Shown: piece by piece, positions 44,727 through 57,406 of the stretch
How the letters are laid out: every line of letters begins with the position of its first letter
Position numbering within the stretch: the first letter of the stretch is position 1
Origin: Macrothele yani
Taxonomy: Eukaryota > Arthropoda > Arachnida > Araneae > Macrothelidae
Direction of reading: 5' to 3'
Assembly: GCA_039090855.1 (NCBI GenBank)
Contig: CM077025.1
Span: 102,900,489-102,964,488, forward strand
DNA length: 64,000 bases
Position numbers and translations under genes: made by a program
Notes under the pieces: model-generated
Database searches by the model: none
What the model saw: the letters and a program-made list of their open reading frames with translations, nothing else
Told to the model about the DNA's origin: nothing

Positions 44727-44786
44727 GAGTATTCATGCTAACAAAAATTAAAATTTATGATTTAATTTTTGTTAGCATGAATACTC
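44727..44786. repeat. Perfect 26-bp inverted repeat
   Basis: GAGTATTCATGCTAACAAAA plus ATTAAA, an 8-nt loop (44753-44760), then its exact reverse complement. It sits inside the hobo-like transposase remnant. Confidence 0.95.
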
Positions 44787-45306
44787 TAGATGGCGTAATC
44801 ACGAATACAGTGAACTGCTTGCTTGATCCATCATAGCTTTTCGCTCAATTATCATTAGCGCAGGCACGAACGAGAATGCTTTCAAGTGTGAGTCAAGTAA
44901 TGATGCACAAAAATGAATAGGAGTAATCGAGCTCCACATTTTTTCATCAAGTTGATTTACAAATACTCTTCTCATTCTCCGGACTTCCACCAAATCACTG
45001 TCTTTCTTCGTATCACATTGATTTTTCAGCAGATAAAAGGCTGGCAAAATATTGTGTAAGATTGGCATATAAGCAAATTCTAGCATATTGAGCACGTTGC
45101 TCATTGGAGCTAAGAATTCAACTGTTCCCTTAAGAAAATTTAGCTTTACGCCGTCCAGAAGATACTCTTTTCCTCTGTAGCGTAGCATGAGTCTCAATTT
45201 ATTATTAGTCTTATGATTTTCGAGTATCGAATTGAACATTCTCTGAAGAGATCGCCATGGCCGAGTGTTCCCATCGTGTTTCAACGAGATATTCAACTCC
45301 TTTCTT

Positions 45307-45376
45307 TACATACGTCGACGTATGTAAAATAGTGATCACTATATGTAAAATAGTGATCAATATAGTGATCACTATA
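45307..45376. repeat. Cluster of palindromes
   Basis: TACATACGTCGACGTATGTA (45307-45326) is a perfect 20-bp palindrome. It is followed by three ATAGTGATCAYTAT-like palindromes to 45376. They fill part of the hobo-like transposase reading and code for a low-complexity ITILHIVITILH stretch. Confidence 0.85.
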
Positions 45377-45564
45377 TTGTGAGCACATTGGTCAAACTCG
45401 TTAATGCTCACCATTTCATTGCATTTCTCCCACGCTCTAGAAACTGCCGTGTTTAGCCTGTGTCAGACACAATCAATGTGAACATTTTGTTCTGTTGCTG
45501 CTACAATATTTGACCCTTTATCCGCAGTGACAGGTGTGTTGGTCTCGTCACATCCTACTTCCCC

Positions 45565-46237
45565 AGAGCCCATTTGAGAGGAGACTAGGAAGGGGGGAAG
45601 GGGCTGCAGCCGCGGGTTCCGGATTTTCAAGGAGCCCCAGAATTATACAGGATGCTTAGAGAATTGACATAGTTCTACAGTTGTTTTTTTTTTTTGTTGT
45701 TTTTTACTTTTGCAGATAGCACAGCAAAAACTATGAGAAACTGCCTTGTAAAAAAAAAATTTCTTTTTTTTCTGATTTTTTAAGAGTCCGCTAAAAGTAT
45801 AATCTCCCTTAGTCCATCCTCGAACATCTCGAAAGCATTACAGATGTTGTTGTTTTTTGTACACATCTGTAATTGGTGGAAATTTTCATACATTAAGAAT
45901 TCGTTTAAATCATGATATTTGGATCACACCATTTTGCCTATTACTTCGATATAATTTCAGCAAGCTGAACCCTGGGAAAGGTGAAGGGGGGGCATAAAGC
46001 AAAACTCAACTGGTATACATTTTTCAACCATGCATTTTTACATTTTCTTGCTAACACTGATTCGTCCATGAATCATGGAATACACACTTCAATACGGAGG
46101 GGATATTTTCATGGCTTCCTCATCAAATTTTGGGAATGTTTCCTCTTGGGTATTTTTATTCATCCACCCATATGAAAATCCTAGATGTGCTACTAATGTT
46201 GGGGCCCCAAAATACTGTCCAGCCCCCGGGCCTCCTG
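45565..46237. mobile_element. Insertion in the hobo-like transposase, unclassified
   Basis: Sequence foreign to the transposase reading, with ends CAGAGCCCATTTGAGAGG and, reversed, CAGGAGGCCCGGGGGCTGGA. These resemble non-autonomous hAT ends, but no clear 8-bp duplication was found. Confidence 0.5.
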
Positions 46238-47051
46238 TCTCTTTAAATGTGCTCTGTACTTCCCTCAAAGTGGCATTTAACACGTTTGCAATATTCTGAG
46301 CGTTCTTTTTCTGGGGGAAATGAGCACAAGAAAACACAACATGGTTGTGACTCCAACATGATCTATCAGCACCTTGTTCTTCAATCCAGAAGACTGTAAT
46401 ATCCAAATTACTTATCTGTACAATGTTATCAGTCCATAAGTCAGTCGTGAAAAATACAGCTTGTTCTTCTATGGCTGGTTGTAAGGAATATTTAATAATA
46501 TTTTTCACGCCTTCAACTATCTTCATACAGTCGGAACTTACTGTCTTCCTGCCCACTAATACACTGTTTACAACTATATTTCCATGCGTTGCTCCCAGTT
46601 TCACTAATTCTTGAGCAAAACCACGAAAGTATATATTATCTACTACATTAAGAGCTAAGTGAGCTCCTGCCACTAGTTCACTTTCACATTTCGTTAGTTG
46701 ATCTAAATCAGCAACTCGTACTTTAGCTGGTGATCGTTTGAACGGCAAAGTAGATTGTTCACTCTTTCCACGCTTTGATGGAGGTGCGCATACTTTCATA
46801 TGGTCCGTTAGATTTTTGATTTCATACTCTTTTATTACACTGTCGACATCTTTCTTTGTAATTATACACTTTCCACATTTTGAACAATAAGCAAGACCTA
46901 ACAACACGGAATTATTAACCGGTTCCTTAGTGAGACAAAACAATTTCCTTGTGGTTTTCAACAAGCACGTATTTGTTGGCCTCGACGCCTTTCTCAACCT
47001 CCTTAATATTGAATTCATCCATATTAACAAATAAGGAGTTAATTTCGACAT

Positions 47052-47819
47052 GACATGTCATGGGAACGGGATGTTAGCACATCAATCGAAAACCTCTGAA
47101 TGCTCAATGTAAAAGATGCGATGTGAAAAGTAACTCTTAGTCATACAGTGAACTTCGCACGGAGAGAGTGAATCAGCTAAGAAGCAGGCGAATGGCGTTT
47201 GCCTGTAACTTGCCCTGGACAATCGCACTGTAAAAGAACGTAAAGGAAGTATCTTTTTACGATATGGTGTCGGTGTGTCGGACGTTGGTCGGTGGAAATC
47301 TTCGTTGCTTTAAGAAAGAGGCGACACTATTTTTGCATGGCAAATCATTATTCACTCCGATTGGCACCAGTATCGACTATAGAATTCCACAACGCGCATT
47401 TTTCTTTGGAAATATATTTTTCTCTTTTCAAAAATAAAACGGAAATAAAACTGGGTCAAAATCGGGTGAGGAACACCTTGACCCGAACCGTTGGACCCGA
47501 AAGAAATTGTCAACCTGATGACCCGTGACCATCAGTTTCCATCTCTGCTCTCCAAGCAGTCGGATGCGTATCTGAATGCCTAAAGCGACTTCTTCTAACG
47601 AACACTGGTGCATTCATGCTTCCTTATATATTGCTTTGTTTAATTCTGCCACATCTGCGGGTTCGCCGTTTCGTTCGTCGTAACAAAGCCACTCATACAT
47701 ACATACATACATAAAGCGCTTTAAATTCGCACTCAATCTCCCTCAAGGGGTGGGATCGCCTATATCAGCTTGCGATTGCTCCAATCTACCGATCACTCTC
47801 CACCATGAAGAGTCTTCTA
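47052..47819. other. Unassigned sequence
   Basis: Contains a (CATA)n run near 47694-47712. No gene or element ends recognised. Confidence 0.3.
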
Positions 47820-48072
47820 AGCGATGGTGCTGAGCCATTCTTCCACTAACAGTCTAACTCAAGCTTCAGTTTCCGCACCGCGCTCAGGACAACGTTTATC
47901 AAGATCGCGTACCTGCCAGCTCGATGACGGAGGTCGTCATTTGCGTATTTCTGTAGGAGGTAGTACAGTGTTGCTTGGGTACGTCGTCTCTGAAAAATCT
48001 TTACAATCGGTCGTCCCATTTTGAACATATTCTTGAATTTGTATTTGTCACGGTAATTTTGGACACCAGTGT
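47820..48072 (-). mobile_element. Tc1-like terminal fragment
   Basis: Reversed, 48072 reads TACACTGGTGTCCAAAATTA, like the terminal repeat of the element at 50970 (TACACTGGTGATCAAAATTA). The adjacent minus-strand sequence has an ATG followed by a degraded transposase-like N-terminus in mixed frames. Confidence 0.45.
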
Positions 48073-48639
48073 ATAAAGCGTCATGTTGGGTATCACGTGA
48101 CATCTCCAGAGTTATGCATTTGTGAAAGATTTTGTTTCGATGGGTGCCTTGCCATTCTCCTGATCCTAGGCGTCCAGGTGTCTTAGTTGAGGCCTGGTAA
48201 TAGAAAAACGCCATTTTCGTAATTACGGGTTTTTTTTGTTGTTGTTTTTTAAGTTGATATTCTTTATCAGTTAAAACGCGAAAATTTATTAACAGCCTTG
48301 TGTCAGCAAACATTAAAAGAGAGTGAGAGAGAGGGGGGGACGATGTAGTTAAAGTAATAACTTGTTAAAGGCCAAGCATTTATGGGTTCCCAGTGCTACC
48401 TACACTCCTACACTCAAAAAATACAATACAAGGGTTGTCCTAAAACAACTGAGAATGTTTTTGTGAAAAGATATGATTCATCTTCTCCAAATAAAAAACG
48501 ACAGAACTGGCTATGTGCGGCCTTGCCAAATTGTGCCGCACAAGAAAAGAAATGGGGAATCCAAGCTGTTTGATGCCTAAATGCTCAGTTAAAATTCTGT
48601 GAATTGAGGATTTTAAAACGTGAAACATATCTTCGATAT

Positions 48640-48819
48640 CTCTAATTGAGTTTACAAGCCTCTCATGTCTTACCGTATAATAACACCTATAGTACTGATG
48701 TATACCTCCGTAATACTCTTTGAAGATCTTCCTCCATGCGCGATTATAGCCACCGACTCATGACCATCCATAAATTCTTTATGCCATCCGTGCATTGTTG
48801 AGTTTACAAGCCTCTCATG
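48640..48819. repeat. 20-bp direct repeat, 151 bp apart
   Basis: GAGTTTACAAGCCTCTCATG occurs at about 48649-48668 and again at 48800-48819, the second copy ending in the target site of the following hAT element. Confidence 0.85.
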
Positions 48820-49026
48820 CAAGGCCGGATGGAGTTCTTGCGGGGCCCAGAGCAAAATTTCATTGTGGGCACTAAAAAACTAATCTCATATTTTAATAAA
48901 GTCGTTTCTGAAAATTATCGTTCGTGAGGAAGACACACGAACACTACCGTAAAGACAAAACGATTATCTCAAAAAAGTTTTTGCTTTAAGCTTAAGAAAA
49001 AAGACCATAATGCGGACTGAAAGTTC

Positions 49027-49317
<291 letters not shown>

Positions 49318-49820
49318 TGTGACGTACCTGCCAGCAGGACGCACACGACATAAAGGCAGATAGTAGTCGAAGTAGTCGGAGAAATTTACTTCGTTATAAT
49401 GGCGCCCGAACTTTCCGGATGACCCCACCGTTCAAAATCTCGCAATGGTGTGATGTTCTTTCCACACCGCGAGATAGGAAATATCAGAGAATCCCTTCTC
49501 CAGCGCTTCGAAAAATAAATGTGTGTGACGTTGCATTCCGCACACCAGATTGACTGGGAGTTCTCAAGTGCACGTTCTACAGTGGATGGCTGCCTGCAAC
49601 GATTCATGGTCACGGCTGACCCGTGGGCCATGCCCCCGGCCCTCTTCCGGGGGGGAGATGTGACGTACCTGCCAGCAGGACGCACACGACATAAAGGCAG
49701 ATAGTAGTCAGAACAAACGTCCGCGTAGCTCAATTGGTAGAGCAACTTATTCCAGAATGAGGGGACCCGGGTTCGAGCCCCGGCGCGGATAAAAATGACG
49801 GAGAAATTTACTTCGTTATA
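49318..49820 (+). mobile_element. Miniature LTR element (TRIM) copy A, with PBS, PPT and tRNA-like LTR
   Basis: Best-preserved internal region of the family. The 5' LTR 49318-49398 (TGTGACGTACC to CGTTATA) has lost its tRNA-like segment by deletion. One base later the primer-binding site TGGCGCCCGAAC lies at 49400-49411. The 247-bp centre codes for nothing. The polypurine tract GGGGGGGAGA abuts the 3' LTR (49659-49820). That LTR has a 72-nt tRNA-like sequence at 49719-49790: 7-bp acceptor-like pairing (GTCCGCG with CGCGGAT), A box TAGCTCAATTGGTAGAGC, B box GGGTTCGAGCCC. The target duplication is AGAG in the GA microsatellite, so its exact length is ambiguous here. Confidence 0.94.
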
Positions 49821-50969
49821 AGAGAGAGAGAGTAAACAGTATTAAAATCTACGATTTTCTTTCCCGGGAGAAAAGGTTTAGGTTGCATTGTGACTCTTAT
49901 AACAGCTTATTCACAAAAAATGATAAAAAGATACCTGCTTAGCGAATATTTTCTCATTGCGAATATTTTTGTATAGGAAATATAATAAGGATCCCTCTAA
50001 AATAAATTGATATAAACAGTTTTTCCCCCTGATACATGTTTAGTGATTGATTTTTAATGCACAGTGGAGTAACTGACAAATTAGTGACATTCTAAACTTT
50101 TATACGCGTTCATATATGAAAGTTGCCTTTTTTTTTTTTTTTCAATTTCTTGTAATGTTGGAAAAGTGGCCTCCATATGTAGTACGAAAGTAACTTGAAT
50201 ATTCTTCTTTTTATTTCCTTAAATTTAAGTATCAGGTTTTCACACAAATTGTTGGATATATAAAAGTAGTGTACCACAAAATGATGAAATTTAATTTGCT
50301 ATTTCATGAATGCGGAAAAGATTAAGGTGGTTACAAAAATCATTTCGAATCTCAGTGTCCGTAGGACGAACAGGGGAGATAATGTATTCAAAAATGGGGA
50401 GATTGGAAACAAACAAACAACTTCAAGAATATATTTTTTTAATGGCCTTGCGCCCCAAAAGTTACAAAAAAAATGTGGTTAATTTTTTTTTTTTTACAGA
50501 AAATTATTATTTTTTCTAAACTGCGGGGCCCCCTAAAGGCGCGGGGTCCGGGGTGACGGCCCCGGTTGCCCCTTTTGGCCAGCCGGCCCTGCTCTCATGC
50601 ATCTTTACAAGCCGACAGACTTCTAAAGTCGACAGCAAATTTTAATAGCGCATCTTTGTTTCTCTTTCACATACATTTTTTTAAAAAATCACAGCACGAA
50701 AACACTTGTTAGGGGTTCATGAAACAACGCTTATTAAACTGCGCACTACAAACGACGCATGCGTGATAAAAAGGTGTGGCCGGTTGCTATAGTTACTACA
50801 ATGACTGCCGTGTTTTCTAGACTCGTGCCAAGGTCGAACGCAGTATTGCAAATTTTTTTTATAAAAAGCATTCTCAGTTGTTTTGGACAAGATATGTACA
50901 TACAGTATGTACCGAAAAACTTTTTTATTTTTTACTGGGGAGTACAACACCAGCGTAGGCTTAAATCTA

Positions 50970-52485
50970 CACTGGTGATCAAAATTAAGAGAATTTGCAC
51001 ATTTTGTCGAATTTTTGAAAAACTAATGGACACATTTTAATGAATTTGGTATGGATACACAATTATATAAAAGAAAAAATTATACCATACAACAGTCATG
51101 GTACGCACTCATGATCGTCAGTAAGGCTCATCAGCGCAGGAATGTCCAAAATCCACGTTGCAAGATCGAACACAAAATGACTCTAATATGGGGTATGGTC
51201 CCCTCTCACAGTCATACAGCTCTCACAGCGCGATGTCATACTGGAAACGAGGCAGTTGATGAGTCCCTGTGGCAGTCGGTTCCACTCCTGCAGCAACGCA
51301 GTTTTCAGCTTCTGGGTGGTTCTCGGAGGGGGATGGCGAGCTGCAATTGTCCTCCCAAGAGCGTCCCAGACATGTTCGATAGGGTTTAGGTCTGGCGATC
51401 TAGCTGACCAATCCATCCGGCGAATATCCTCACTTTCAAGATAATCGTCGACCAGGTGAGCCCTATGTGAACGAGCGTTGTCGTCCATAAAAAGGAACCG
51501 AGGGCCAACTGCGCCCCTGAAAAGTTGAGCATAGGGCTGTAAGATCTCATTCCTATACCTCTCAGCAATCCTCTGTTAAACACATGGAGAGGTGTGTGGC
51601 TGTCCAACATGATGCCAGCCCAGACCACGACACCTCCGCTGCCATAGCGGTCCCTTTCTCGGATGTTAGAGGAAAGGTATCGGGTCCCAGGTTCTCTTCA
51701 GATGAAGGTACGTCGAGAATCAGTGTTCAGGATGAATCGCGACTCGTCTGTGAAGAGAACGTTACCCCACTGAAGTCTGGTCCAAGGCTGATGTTGACTG
51801 CACCATGCTAAACGCGCTCTCTTGTGTGCTGAAGTGAGCTGGACGCAAACAGCGGGCCTTCTGGCAAAAAGCTTTCTCTCATGAAGCCTTCGGGAAACAG
51901 TAGCCCTTGAAACTCGGGTTCCAGTGGCGGCATGCAGCTCACGAGATAGCTGTGCATCTGTAGCAGTCCTGTGGTGCCTCGTTGAAAGTGCCAAATAACG
52001 ATCTTCATTGGCCGTCGTGGCTCTTGGACGACTTTGCCCAGGCCTTCTCGATATGGATTCGGTGTCCTTAAACTGTTTCCACAAATTGCAGACGATGCTG
52101 GGCGTTACATTGAGCTCTGTAGCAACCTGCACTTGCGATTGCCCTGCGGCCCCTGCATCCAATTTACCGACGATTCTCCACCTAATTCCGTCATCAAGAC
52201 GTTTGTGGCAACTTATTTTACCTGATTGTTTATGAAATTGAATCAACTCCTGCAAGAAACACAACGAATGCCGCCGAGGAGTACAAGCGAACTAATCGCG
52301 GAAAAAGCCGCGTGTGCTTTTCATGTCCTCCACTGTCACAGCTCCGCCCACACGCACTTGTACGCTTACGTATTCGACACTGCAAATTTGTATTCTTATT
52401 CTGTGGCATGATTTGTACCTTTGGTTCCGTACTTTTTGTGAAAATCGACAAAATGTGCAAATTCTCTTAATTTTGAACACCAGTG
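50970..52485 (-). mobile_element. Tc1-like transposon, complete ends, frameshifted
   Basis: TA-flanked element with strong terminal repeats of about 40 bp: CACTGGTGATCAAAATTAAG on the left and, reversed, CACTGGTGTTCAAAATTAAG on the right. The minus-strand transposase starts near 52180 (KRLDDGIRWRIVGKLDAGAA). It has two helix-turn-helix regions (VQVATELNVTPSIVCNLWKQ; SRELHAATGTRVSRATVSRR), then VLFTDESRFILN (first Asp), VWAGIMLDSHTPLHVFNRG, MDDNARSHRAHLVDDY (second Asp) and DLNPIEHVWDALG (Glu). All catalytic residues remain; frameshifts near 51700 and 51490 break it. Confidence 0.95.
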
Positions 52486-52509
52486 TACATGAAGCGCATT
52501 TTTTAGTAA

Positions 52510-52731
52510 GCCGCCTCGGTGGCGCAGTGGTCTAAGCGCTGGCTTATGATCATTCGTCCGTGAAGGGGTCCGGGTTCGAATCCTGTAAGGCATGGATGTT
52601 GTGTTTGTCTTACGTCACTGGCTCTCTCCCTTCCCTGGAACCAGATACCCTAAATCAGGGACGGGCGACTGCTTATAGCCTATTGAGTTGCTCATGGTGG
52701 TCGTTAAACCTTCAATCAAAAAAAAAAAAAA
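52510..52731 (+). mobile_element. tRNA-derived SINE, plus strand
   Basis: Only plus-strand SINE in the window. The head GCCGCCTCGGTGGCGCAGTG starts at 52510, with B box GGTTCGAATCC, body ending CGTTAAACCTTCAATC and an A tail (52718-52731). Flanks ATTTTTTAGTAA and TTTTTTTGGTAA are an imperfect target duplication. Confidence 0.94.
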
Positions 52732-53321
52732 TTTTTTTGGTAAAATTTCTGGCAAAGCACTTCAAGATATCATGGACTCCCCTCCCCACATACGATGCTT
52801 TAACTCCGCTAATAGTCCCCCATCTCTGAACTGCTGGCGTCGCCGCTGCCAGACGTCATGTAAACAGAATCTTCTGAAAGAATCAGCCCCCAAACTCAAT
52901 CAAACAAGTATGTTAATCCCTTTAATCCGGACTTAAATCTTTCTGAGTTTGAACTACTGGTCGTTTCCCCTGTTGTGTCGTGCCAGTATTGTGTCATCAA
53001 ACTTGTACACTGTCCCTAGAAGTCTTGTGAATTTAACCTTCACTGCGCATGTTTAAACTTAGTACCCAAAGCACTGGCTCACAAGGTTGATTTTAGTTGT
53101 CCCGGAAGTTGCGGCTGGTGACGTAGCTGGGATGCATGCAGGCTGATCCAGGGCCAAGCTAGATTTCTTCCGCGCCCGAGCGTTGGAGCAAAGTTTGCGT
53201 TGTGACGTCACGAGAGGAGTACGTACGAGAGCACCAACGCTTTGTTGCCACTCGGTTTGGCGGGATCTTTGAGCCCCGTAACGGTGTTTGTGTGTTGGTA
53301 GCGTTGATAAAAAGGGCAATT

Positions 53322-53509
53322 TTTTTATTTTTTTTTTGTGGTTTAACTACCACCGTGAGCAACTCAATGGGCTATAAGCAGTCGCCCGTCCCTAATTTAG
53401 GGTCACTGGTTCCAGGGAAGGGAGAGAGCCAGTGCCGTAAGACAAACACAACATCCATGCCTCACCGGGATTCGAACCCGGACCCCTTTTGGACGAATGA
53501 TCAGAGGCC
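53322..53509 (-). mobile_element. 5'-truncated SINE with 13-bp target duplication
   Basis: It lacks the A-box part of the tRNA-like head, stopping at GATCAGAGGCC. Perfect duplications AAAAAGGGCAATT lie at 53309-53321 and 53510-53522, so the truncation happened at insertion. Confidence 0.95.
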
Positions 53510-53670
53510 AAAAAGGGCAATTCGGATTACACGTAATCGAAAGGTAAGTTCATTAACGTTAGTAAGTCTTATTATTGCGTTGCTAACGATAAACTGTCGA
53601 GCCCTAGTTACATATACCGCTTACTTTTGTTGAAGCACGTGGTTAGGCTTAACGTGGGAACGCTGGTGAA

Positions 53671-56600
53671 CAGGGGCGGGTTTACCATTGGGCCAACCTG
53701 GGCCATGGCCCAGGGCGCTGCACATAGAGGGGCGCCAAAATTTTGAGAATACATGTGGCACAAGACGTTTTATCTGATCCCCCCCTTCCCCCAACAAAAG
53801 AGAATGAAATGGGATTTTTCATTTCTACAATTATAAACTGAGTAGTTAATATAATACCTTTAATACTTAAGAAAATATTAAATGGTGTTAGTACATTCGA
53901 TGCGTTGTTTAATTATTAAAAATATTAATGCATTTTGAAAGTGAATTCAGTGAGACTCAGAAGCCCCCGAAGAAGTTCTTTCTTCCTGCTTCCTGGCAAG
54001 GTCAAACTCAGAAGAGGGCAGAGAGGGGGAGCATTACTTTTACAGAGCTAGCAGACAACGGGGAACAGAGCTAGCAGACACGGGGAACAAGAGGCTAGGG
54101 GAGGGGCAATGCACTGGCGCATAATTTTTACAAGGCATTGAAAAATCTGTGCGTGAGGACAGCCCTGGGATGTAGGTTGAAAGACTGGAATCGGACTCCA
54201 AGAATTCAAGGCCCCAGGGTATTGTGGGTGACAAGAGAGGACAGAGTACTGGTTAGAATGCATTCCAATTCAGCTTATGACACCAGCTGCCTGCTTTGGG
54301 ATTGCCCCTCTGCCCTCCTGTCAGTTTACATGCGTGTTTTCATTTTTGCTTTGTTCTTTTGGGGGAAATCATCACTATTTATCATCACCGTCAGCGAAAA
54401 TGTCGACTACGAAGTTTTCTGGATGCGAAAATAGAAATAAAAGCTTAAAAAGATTGAAAAAAAGGGCATCTGTTAAAAAAATACCGAAACTTAAAAAACT
54501 TTTTTAAACCGGCAGAAGATGACACAGTAAGTAAAAAGAAAAGGCAGTGTTTGATTGCAAGATCTACCGATGACGAAGTGAAGGAGCCAACTGAACAAGA
54601 ACTAAGGGCTCAGGGTGAAGATCAAATTTGTGAGTCTTCCGATGGTGAGGATGAGGAAGGTAAGTCTAACACAAATCTTGGAAGAAATATTCAAGCAGTT
54701 GAAGGAAATGAACTTTTGTTACATCATATGATATTAGATCCTGCTAAATGGAAAGTAGACGTTTCATTTGTTGATTATATTACAAAAAATCCTCCGAGTC
54801 AAAATTTAAACGAAATAGATTTTACAGTTTCAAAAAGATCTTATAGTGATTGATTTAGATCTGCCTCAAAAGGATTATTTTATAACCGTCTTCAAAATGG
54901 TAAAATTAAAAGAAGAGAATGCCTATTGTTTTCTGAGGCAACTGGACTCGTTTTTTTTGTTTACCATGTAAACTGTTTGCAAAGCGAGAGAGTTCTTTCT
55001 CAAGTATAGGTTTCTATGATTGGAAACACGAAAACATTATACGAACACATAGTGCATCATTTGAGCATGTAGGGTCTAACACGCGCAAAGAATAGTGGAA
55101 AGAAGTACTTTTACGGATTATCGAAGTCATTAAATTTCTGTCTTCCCGTGGATTAGCATTTCGTGGAAATGGAGTGAACGACAAGTTAGGGAAGAATAAT
55201 AATGGCAATTATCTAGGTATCCTTGAACTGATAGGAAAATTTGACCCTTTTCTGGAGCAACATTTAAAAAATTTGGAAATAAGGGAAGTGGAAATGTTTC
55301 ATACCTTTCGAAGAATGTATGTGAAGAATTCATTTCATTAATGGCCTTATGTGTCACTCACGCAATAAAGAGTTGAAGTCAGGAAAATATTACCCTAATA
55401 TTATAGGCTCCACTCCAGATTTGTCAAAAGTTGACTGTTATTTTTCGTTATGTTCTGAAAAATGGACAACCAGTGGAACGATTTATTTGTTTCTTGCCCA
55501 ACTCTGGTCATAAAGCAGAAGCCATGGGAAAGGCTTTATTGAAGCTGTTACAAGATTTAAAAAATAATGTTAAAGACTACAGAGGCCAAAGTTATGACAA
55601 TATGAGAAATATGGCTGGTGAATATTCAGGTCTCCAAGCTCGATTAAAAAGTCATAACAGTTTAGCCTACTATATATTCCATGGGCAACAAATTTGGTTG
55701 GGAAATCTGCAGTGGGATGCTGCTTTGAAGCTACATCTTTTTTTATGTTCATACAGGAAATATACAACTTTTGGTTATCTTCATCAATCACATAGGTGGC
55801 AAATCTTGAAGACAAGTCTTCAAGATAGTTATAAGCTTCACAGAGAATCTGGATCGCAATCGCCACTTCTTGTACCCAAAACGTTATGTGAAAGGTGATG
55901 GTCAGCAAGGGTTGATGCATGCAACGCCTTACGCTCTAGTTATTCCTGCATTAGAGATGCATTTCAAGACTTCGCAGAAAACACCGGTGAAAAATTAGAA
56001 GCAAGAGTAGAAGCAGGGGTATATTATTAAGTACTCTGAATTTGTTAGAAATGGGCATTCTCTTAGAGCTTTGGAGTGATATTTTACAAAGAATCGATAG
56101 TTACAATAAAACACTGCAGAAAGTGAATATTGACCTTTCAGTTGCTGTAGAACTGTACGATTCACTTATTAAACATTTAAGTGATCTCCGGAATAAATTT
56201 GATAAGTATGAAGAAGATGGAAAACTTTTGTCTCAGTGCAACGAATATAAGAAAAATGTTACTAAAACCCGTCGGAGAAAACTATAATTTCAAGAGATGA
56301 AGAAAATGTTTTCACTGGAAAGGAACGTATGCGGTTATGCATTTTCTATACGATCATTGATAACTTGGTGCAGCAGTTGAAACGTCGACGAGATGCGTAT
56401 TTCGATGTGGAGAGCATGTTTGAGTTTCTAACGCAATTACCAGACGCTGATGAGACAACAGTATATCGAAAGGCAAATAATTTATTGACAGTTTACTCTC
56501 AAGATTTAGGCCCAGAATTTGAATAAGAATGTCTTCATTTCTAGAAATTTTGGAATAATTTAGATAGACAAGCAGTGACAGATTCAAGTGTTAGTGTTCC

Positions 56601-57398
56601 TGTTGAGGATATGTTGAAACTGATTTGGGAAAAAAAGAATTGATTCAACTTTTCCGAACATTGATGTTATCCTAAGGATTTACCTATATGCATATCCATC
56701 ACTAGTACCTTTGGAGAAAGAAGTTTTTCTCTTTTGAAAATCGCCCACAATTATTTGAGGACATCTAGTTCTCAAGAAAGAACAAGTGCATTGGCAACTT
56801 TGTCACTTAATTCGAACATTGTAGAAACATTAACATTTGATGATATAGTAGAGGATTTTGCCACAAAGAAATAGAGAAAAAAAATCTTTTAGCGGTGAGT
56901 AATTTTACTATATATAAGATATGTTCATTCATTTCTTCTATCTCTCAGTCACTTAGTCGATACACAATGAACATTGGTAGCAACGCTGTCATTATATTTT
57001 TCAAAAATTCTAAAATTAATATTGCATACATTGTAAATTTAAATCCAAAATTTTGCAGGCAAATGTTTCAGAAGTGTATTAAAAAAACAATTAAATTTGT
57101 AAATATAAAAATTTACTGTGAAATGATGTTTTAAAATTATGCGAATTAAACTTGTGAGAAAACGGCATTTATACATTTTTATTTCAATGCCCAGTTTTAA
57201 ATAATACATGTGCTAAACATTTTACAGGGTTGGGTTGTACTTGAGAACATGCTGATTCTTTGTGTGATAAAAAATCTATATGTAATATGTAATTTAAATA
57301 TGAAATTCTAATCGGCCTTAAATTTCTTACACTAAGTTTGCTTAGGGGCGTCTGATTTTTCTTGGCCCAGGGCGCTGTAATGCTTAAACCCGCCCCTG
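53671..57398 (+). mobile_element. Complete 3.7-kb hAT element, ZMYM1-like (DUF4371) transposase, decayed
   Basis: Terminal repeats CAGGGGCGGGTTTA at both ends (right end reversed) and a perfect 8-bp duplication CTGGTGAA (53663-53670, 57399-57406). The plus-strand transposase is of the ZMYM1/DUF4371 kind. An acidic, lysine-rich N-terminal region lies at 54400-54850. It continues in mixed frames as GLAFRGNGVNDKLG, NNNGNYLGILELIGKFDPFL (55150-55260), SEKWTTSGTIYLFLAQLW (55455-55510) and RGQSYDNMRNMAGEYSGLQA (55580-55640). The coiled middle is at 56040-56290. The hAT dimerisation end TSTFGERSFSLLKIAHNYLR then SQERTSALATLSLNSNIVET is at 56700-56870. There are more than five frame breaks, so it is inactive. 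Confidence 0.93.
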
Positions 57399-57406
57399 CT
57401 GGTGAA

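Larger units (their letters stand above)
42992..47051 (-). pseudogene. hobo/Hermes-like hAT transposase, interrupted twice
   Basis: Minus-strand transposase. The N-terminal reading from 47051 (MSKLTPYLLIWMNSILRRLR) has a BED-type zinc finger (CSKCGKCIITKKDVDSVIKE ... HMKVC), ELVAGAHLALNVVDNIYFRG and FFTTDLWTDNIVQISNLDIT with the first catalytic Asp. It breaks at about 46238, where another element enters. It resumes near 45540 with VTADKGSNIVAATEQN (second Asp), then 45296-44799 (YRGKEYLLDGVKLNFLKGTV). A second insertion occupies 43440-44656. The hAT dimerisation end is at 43475-42992: YPILSTIAKRILIIQASSAE, SERHFSCAGRVARKDRGRLK. A hairpin and palindromes also sit inside. The terminal repeats of the element were not identified. 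Confidence 0.85.

Noticed and set aside
49400..49411. Endogenous retrovirus, suggested by the TGGCGCCCGAAC primer site
   Set aside because: The element is only about 0.5 kb and has no gag, pol or env; the site only shows tRNA-Lys-type priming of a miniature LTR element.
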